Shown one piece after another: positions 61,768-64,000 of a DNA stretch of 64,000 bases. Within the stretch, counting starts at the first letter, position 1; each line of letters opens with the position of its first letter. The notes beneath the pieces are model-generated. The model was given only the letters and a program-made list of their open reading frames with translations. It searched no databases and was not told where the DNA came from. The stretch lies in assembly GCF_900187065.1 (NCBI RefSeq), contig NZ_LT906483.1:310001-374000 (forward strand). Direction: 5' to 3'. Position numbers and translations under genes: made by a program. Source of the DNA: Mycolicibacterium thermoresistibile (GTDB lineage: Bacteria > Actinomycetota > Actinomycetes > Mycobacteriales > Mycobacteriaceae).

Positions 61768-61841
61768 TGGAGCCGGTGACGGGAATCGAACCCGCGCCGC
61801 TTGCTTGGGAAGCAAGAGTTCTACCATTGAACTACACCGGC
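61768..61841 (-). tRNA. glyU: tRNA-Gly (anticodon CCC)
   Basis: The minus strand folds as a standard tRNA: acceptor stem GCCGGTG/CACCGGC, D arm with AGTTCAATGGTAGAACT, anticodon stem CTTGC/GCAAG around loop TTCCCAA (anticodon CCC, codon GGG), T arm GCGGGTTCGATTCCCGT, discriminator T and encoded CCA (61768-61770). It lies beside dcd, where I recall glyU in M. tuberculosis. Confidence 0.93.
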
Positions 61842-61889
61842 ACAGCGCAGCAGGTGCTGCTGGTCATGAAGGCTAGCACCCCGAGCCGA

Positions 61890-61895
61890 TACGCT
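61890..61895 (+). promoter_or_regulatory. -10 hexamer, predicted leaderless start of dcd
   Basis: TACGCT lies 6 bp before GTG 61902. Confidence 0.4.
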
Positions 61896-61901
61896 CATCG
61901 A

Positions 61902-62486
61902 GTGCTGCTCTCCGATCGTGACATTCGGGCCGAGATCGCCGCCGGACGCCTCGCCCTCGAACCCTTCGACGATTCCCTGGTGCAGCCGTCCAGCATCGAC
62001 GTACGGCTCGACAATCTCTTCCGTGTCTTCAACAACACCCGCTACACCCATATTGATCCCTCGATCCGCCAGGATGAGCTGACCAGCCTGGTGCAGGCCG
62101 AGGACGGCGAACCGTTCGTGCTGCATCCCGGCGAGTTCGTGCTGGGGTCGACGCTGGAACTGTGCTCGCTGCCCGACGATCTGGCCGGCCGGCTGGAGGG
62201 CAAGTCCTCGCTGGGACGGTTGGGGTTGCTCACCCACTCGACCGCCGGGTTCATCGATCCGGGGTTCAGCGGCCACATCACCCTCGAGCTGTCCAACGTC
62301 GCCAACCTGCCGATCACGCTGTGGCCGGGAATGAAGATCGGCCAGCTGTGTCTGCTGCGGCTCACCAGCCCCGCCGAATTCCCGTACGGCAGCACCCAGG
62401 CGGGGTCGAAGTATCAGGGGCAGCGCGGCCCGACGCCGTCACGCTCGTACCAGAACTTCGTCAAATCGATACGGCCCCAACCCTGA
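61902..62486 (+). CDS. dcd: dCTP deaminase
   Basis: The 194-residue enzyme starts at GTG 61902 ([11 protein letters not shown]). Conserved blocks are [27 protein letters not shown], the nucleotide site [14 protein letters not shown] with the active-site Arg/Ser, the catalytic Glu in [13 protein letters not shown], and [18 protein letters not shown] at the C-terminus. It deaminates dCTP; mycobacterial enzymes are reported as bifunctional, giving dUMP directly. Length and position match Rv0321. Confidence 0.95.
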   Translation: MLLSDRDIRAEIAAGRLALEPFDDSLVQPSSIDVRLDNLFRVFNNTRYTHIDPSIRQDELTSLVQAEDGEPFVLHPGEFVLGSTLELCSLPDDLAGRLEGKSSLGRLGLLTHSTAGFIDPGFSGHITLELSNVANLPITLWPGMKIGQLCLLRLTSPAEFPYGSTQAGSKYQGQRGPTPSRSYQNFVKSIRPQP

Positions 62487-62752
62487 CGCCCCGATCCGGC
62501 GAATCATCCTGTCGAATCCTCGGGACGTCTGCGGACGTCTCGTTGCGGCGCCGCCGGGCGAGTAGGGTCGAAGGTACGGCTTCGGCTGAGGGGTGAGAGC
62601 TGCGCACGCTGATGCGCACAGACTGTTCAGCTAATGCCGGGAACTGTAACGCCACAGACGGTTCCGACGATGAAACACATGATGCCCGGCCTTCGGTGAG
62701 GTGGGCTCGACCGGATGACATAGGCAGCGTAGCAAAGGGTTTGGAGGGCATT
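62487..62752. other. Intergenic region upstream of the right-edge gene
   Basis: The 266 bp between dcd and the DUF7159-type gene hold no convincing gene on either strand. A short direct repeat (tgcgcac at about 62598 and 62610) and GGAGG at 62742-62746, the ribosome-binding site of the next gene, are the only recognisable items. Confidence 0.5.
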
Positions 62753-64000
62753 GTGGACATCGTGCTCGGTGTGTCCATGACACCGACGACGGTCCGCATG
62801 GTGCTGGTCGAAGGGGAGAAGGCGGACGGGGTCACCGTCGACCACGACGTCTTCGACATCTCCGCGGTCGACGGCTCGGCAACGCCGAGCGCGGCCGAGC
62901 AGGTGGTCGCCGCGGTGCTCGGCACCCAGGAGAGCGCGGCAGCCGGTGGCCACCGCCTGATTTCGATCGGGGTGGCGTGGAGCGACCACGCCGAGGCGGC
63001 CGCCCTGCGCGAGGCCCTGGCGGCCCGTGGTCTCGACGACGTCATGCTGGTGTCCGAACTGCACGCTGCCGGGGCGCTGGCCCAGGCCGTCGGTCGGCGC
63101 GTCGGCTACGACACCACCGCGCTGTTCTTCATCGAGCGGGACACCGCGACCATGGCGGTGGTGCAGACCGACGACGGCTCGGTGGTCAAGGTGCTGAGCC
63201 GCGATCTGCACAACGCGGACGCGATGGCGACCCTGACCGAGATGGCGTTGACGGTCGACGGGCAGGACTCCCCGCCGCAGGGCATGTTCCTCATCGGGTC
63301 CGGGGTGGACATCAGCGAGCTCAAGGCCCACCTGGACAAACTGCTCAGGTTGCCGGTGCACGCCCCGGAGGAGTCCGACCTGGCGTTGTGCCGTGGCGCC
63401 GCCCTGGCGGCCGCGAACGCGCCGACGTTCGAGCCGTCCACGGTCGGTCTGGCCTATTCGCAGGTGCCCGACGGCGGGCCCACCGTCCCCGCATCGGTGT
63501 ACGCGGCCGGCTTCGGCGCCGACGCTGCCACCGCCGGGGGACATCCCTATGCCGCCTACGCGGCCTTCGCCGGGGCCCAGACCCAGCTGGCGTCGATCGG
63601 CGGCGCGGCCCCGTCACCGGTGCCCGGTGAACCGCCGGTCGATGAGGACCGCAAGCCGTTCCTGCTGGTGGGCAGCGCCCTGACGTCGATCTTCGTGGTC
63701 GGTGTGGTGGCGCTGGTCGTGTCGCTGGCGGTGAGCATCCGCCCTACGGTCGATCAGCGGCCCAGCCCGGCCGACAGCGCCCTGGCTCCCGGGGTGGCGG
63801 CGCCGGTGCAGCCCGAGACCGTTCCGGAGGCCCTGCCGTCGGCCCAGCCGGTGCTGCCGGTGCAACCGTCCGAACCGGCCGAGACCATCCCGGCGCCGGT
63901 GCCGGTGGTGCAGGAGGCCCCGCAGGCGCCCGCCCCGCAGGCGCCGCGCACCGTGTTCGTGGAACGGGCCAACCCGGCCCCGCAGGCACCCGCCCCGGCT
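62753..64000 (+). CDS. DUF7159-type actin-fold-like membrane protein (3' truncated by window edge)
   Basis: From GTG 62753, 5 bp after GGAGG, 416 residues are visible with no stop before the edge. It opens with DIVLGVSMTPTTVRMVLVEG and the soluble domain ends near SDLALCRGAALAAANA, matching the 60312 protein. A Tyr/Ala/Gly-rich linker (about 225-290) and a TM helix at about 302-326 follow, then a Pro/Ala/Val/Gln-rich tail running off the window. Same architecture as the 60312 protein in the opposite orientation. Function unknown. Confidence 0.78.
   Translation, partial: MDIVLGVSMTPTTVRMVLVEGEKADGVTVDHDVFDISAVDGSATPSAAEQVVAAVLGTQESAAAGGHRLISIGVAWSDHAEAAALREALAARGLDDVMLVSELHAAGALAQAVGRRVGYDTTALFFIERDTATMAVVQTDDGSVVKVLSRDLHNADAMATLTEMALTVDGQDSPPQGMFLIGSGVDISELKAHLDKLLRLPVHAPEESDLALCRGAALAAANAPTFEPSTVGLAYSQVPDGGPTVPASVYAAGFGADAATAGGHPYAAYAAFAGAQTQLASIGGAAPSPVPGEPPVDEDRKPFLLVGSALTSIFVVGVVALVVSLAVSIRPTVDQRPSPADSALAPGVAAPVQPETVPEALPSAQPVLPVQPSEPAETIPAPVPVVQEAPQAPAPQAPRTVFVERANPAPQAPAPA

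Noticed and set aside
62487..62752. Riboswitch upstream of the right-edge DUF7159-type gene
   Set aside because: The gap has a suggestive length and short repeats, but none of the conserved cores of cobalamin, c-di-AMP or M-box riboswitches could be found by eye.
1..64000. Insertion sequences, prophage or integrated elements
   Set aside because: No transposase, integrase or recombinase frame and no terminal inverted repeats were seen. The only tRNA (61768-61841) has no repeated 3' end nearby that would mark an attachment site.

Overview
The window is very GC-rich DNA (about 70%) with mycobacterial hallmarks: a complete ESX type VII secretion locus with PE, PPE and WXG100 genes, fadD/fadE genes, a Prim-PolC-type repair polymerase, Pro/Thr-rich membrane proteins, and many start codons placed 6-9 nt after a TANNNT -10 hexamer, as in leaderless mycobacterial transcripts. 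From about 19.7 kb to the right end the gene order follows the M. tuberculosis Rv0269c-Rv0321 segment as I remember it, with local losses and insertions. The most likely source is an environmental Mycobacterium/Mycolicibacterium. Orthologue names come from memory of synteny and sequence; no search was run.

Layout. 1-12.6 kb: the end of a cholesterol-oxidase-like GMC flavoenzyme, three short-chain dehydrogenases, a membrane protein, a DUF899 protein, an FtsH-type protease, an AraC regulator, a STAS protein, a nitrilase-family hydrolase, a purine-type permease and an Rv2172c-like TIM-barrel protein. 12.8-19.7 kb: a phosphonate uptake and catabolism cluster (PhnC, PhnD, fused double PhnE, a HAD phosphonatase-like enzyme, a FAD oxidoreductase, a zinc alcohol dehydrogenase and a divergent PhnZ-like HD protein). 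19.7-30.0 kb: Prim-PolC, fadD2, a small membrane protein, fadE6, a D-2-hydroxyacid dehydrogenase, an Rv0272c-type hydrolase, a perfect palindrome, a VOC protein, a TetR regulator and a DUF2236 protein. 30.3-45.4 kb: a possible gene remnant, two iron-box-like sites, then the ESX-3 operon eccA3-eccB3-eccC3-PE5-PPE4-esxG-esxH-espG3-eccD3-mycP3-eccE3. 45.4-52.5 kb: a hydrolase, a small VNTR-like repeat region, a conserved hypothetical, a PAP2 phosphatase, a PAP2-diacylglycerol kinase fusion, an L,D-transpeptidase-like exported protein, a SnoaL-like protein and a FAD-Rieske oxidoreductase. 52.6-64 kb: an envelope-protein region with three actin/Hsp70-fold-like membrane proteins carrying Pro/Thr-rich tails, two paralogous exported proteins, a large exported protein of unknown function, a hydrolase, a DUF192 lipoprotein, tRNA-Gly(CCC) and dcd.

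How the genes work together. ESX-3 is read as one transcriptional unit of tightly overlapping genes under two IdeR-like sites, consistent with its known role in iron and zinc acquisition. The phosphonate cluster couples import to oxidation or deamination and C-P bond cleavage, giving phosphate. The fadD2/fadE6/hydrolase/VOC/TetR group looks like a lipid or xenobiotic catabolic set.

The points most worth a second look are: the ESX-3 mycosin MycP3 has Gly where the catalytic Ser should be (residue 349); the phosphonate cluster carries two different C-P-cleaving enzyme types; a 12+6+12 bp perfect palindrome sits between the hydrolase and VOC genes; a 19-bp sequence is duplicated exactly at the starts of an SDR gene and ftsH; and the right end holds a cluster of actin/Hsp70-fold-like membrane proteins with Thr-rich tails.
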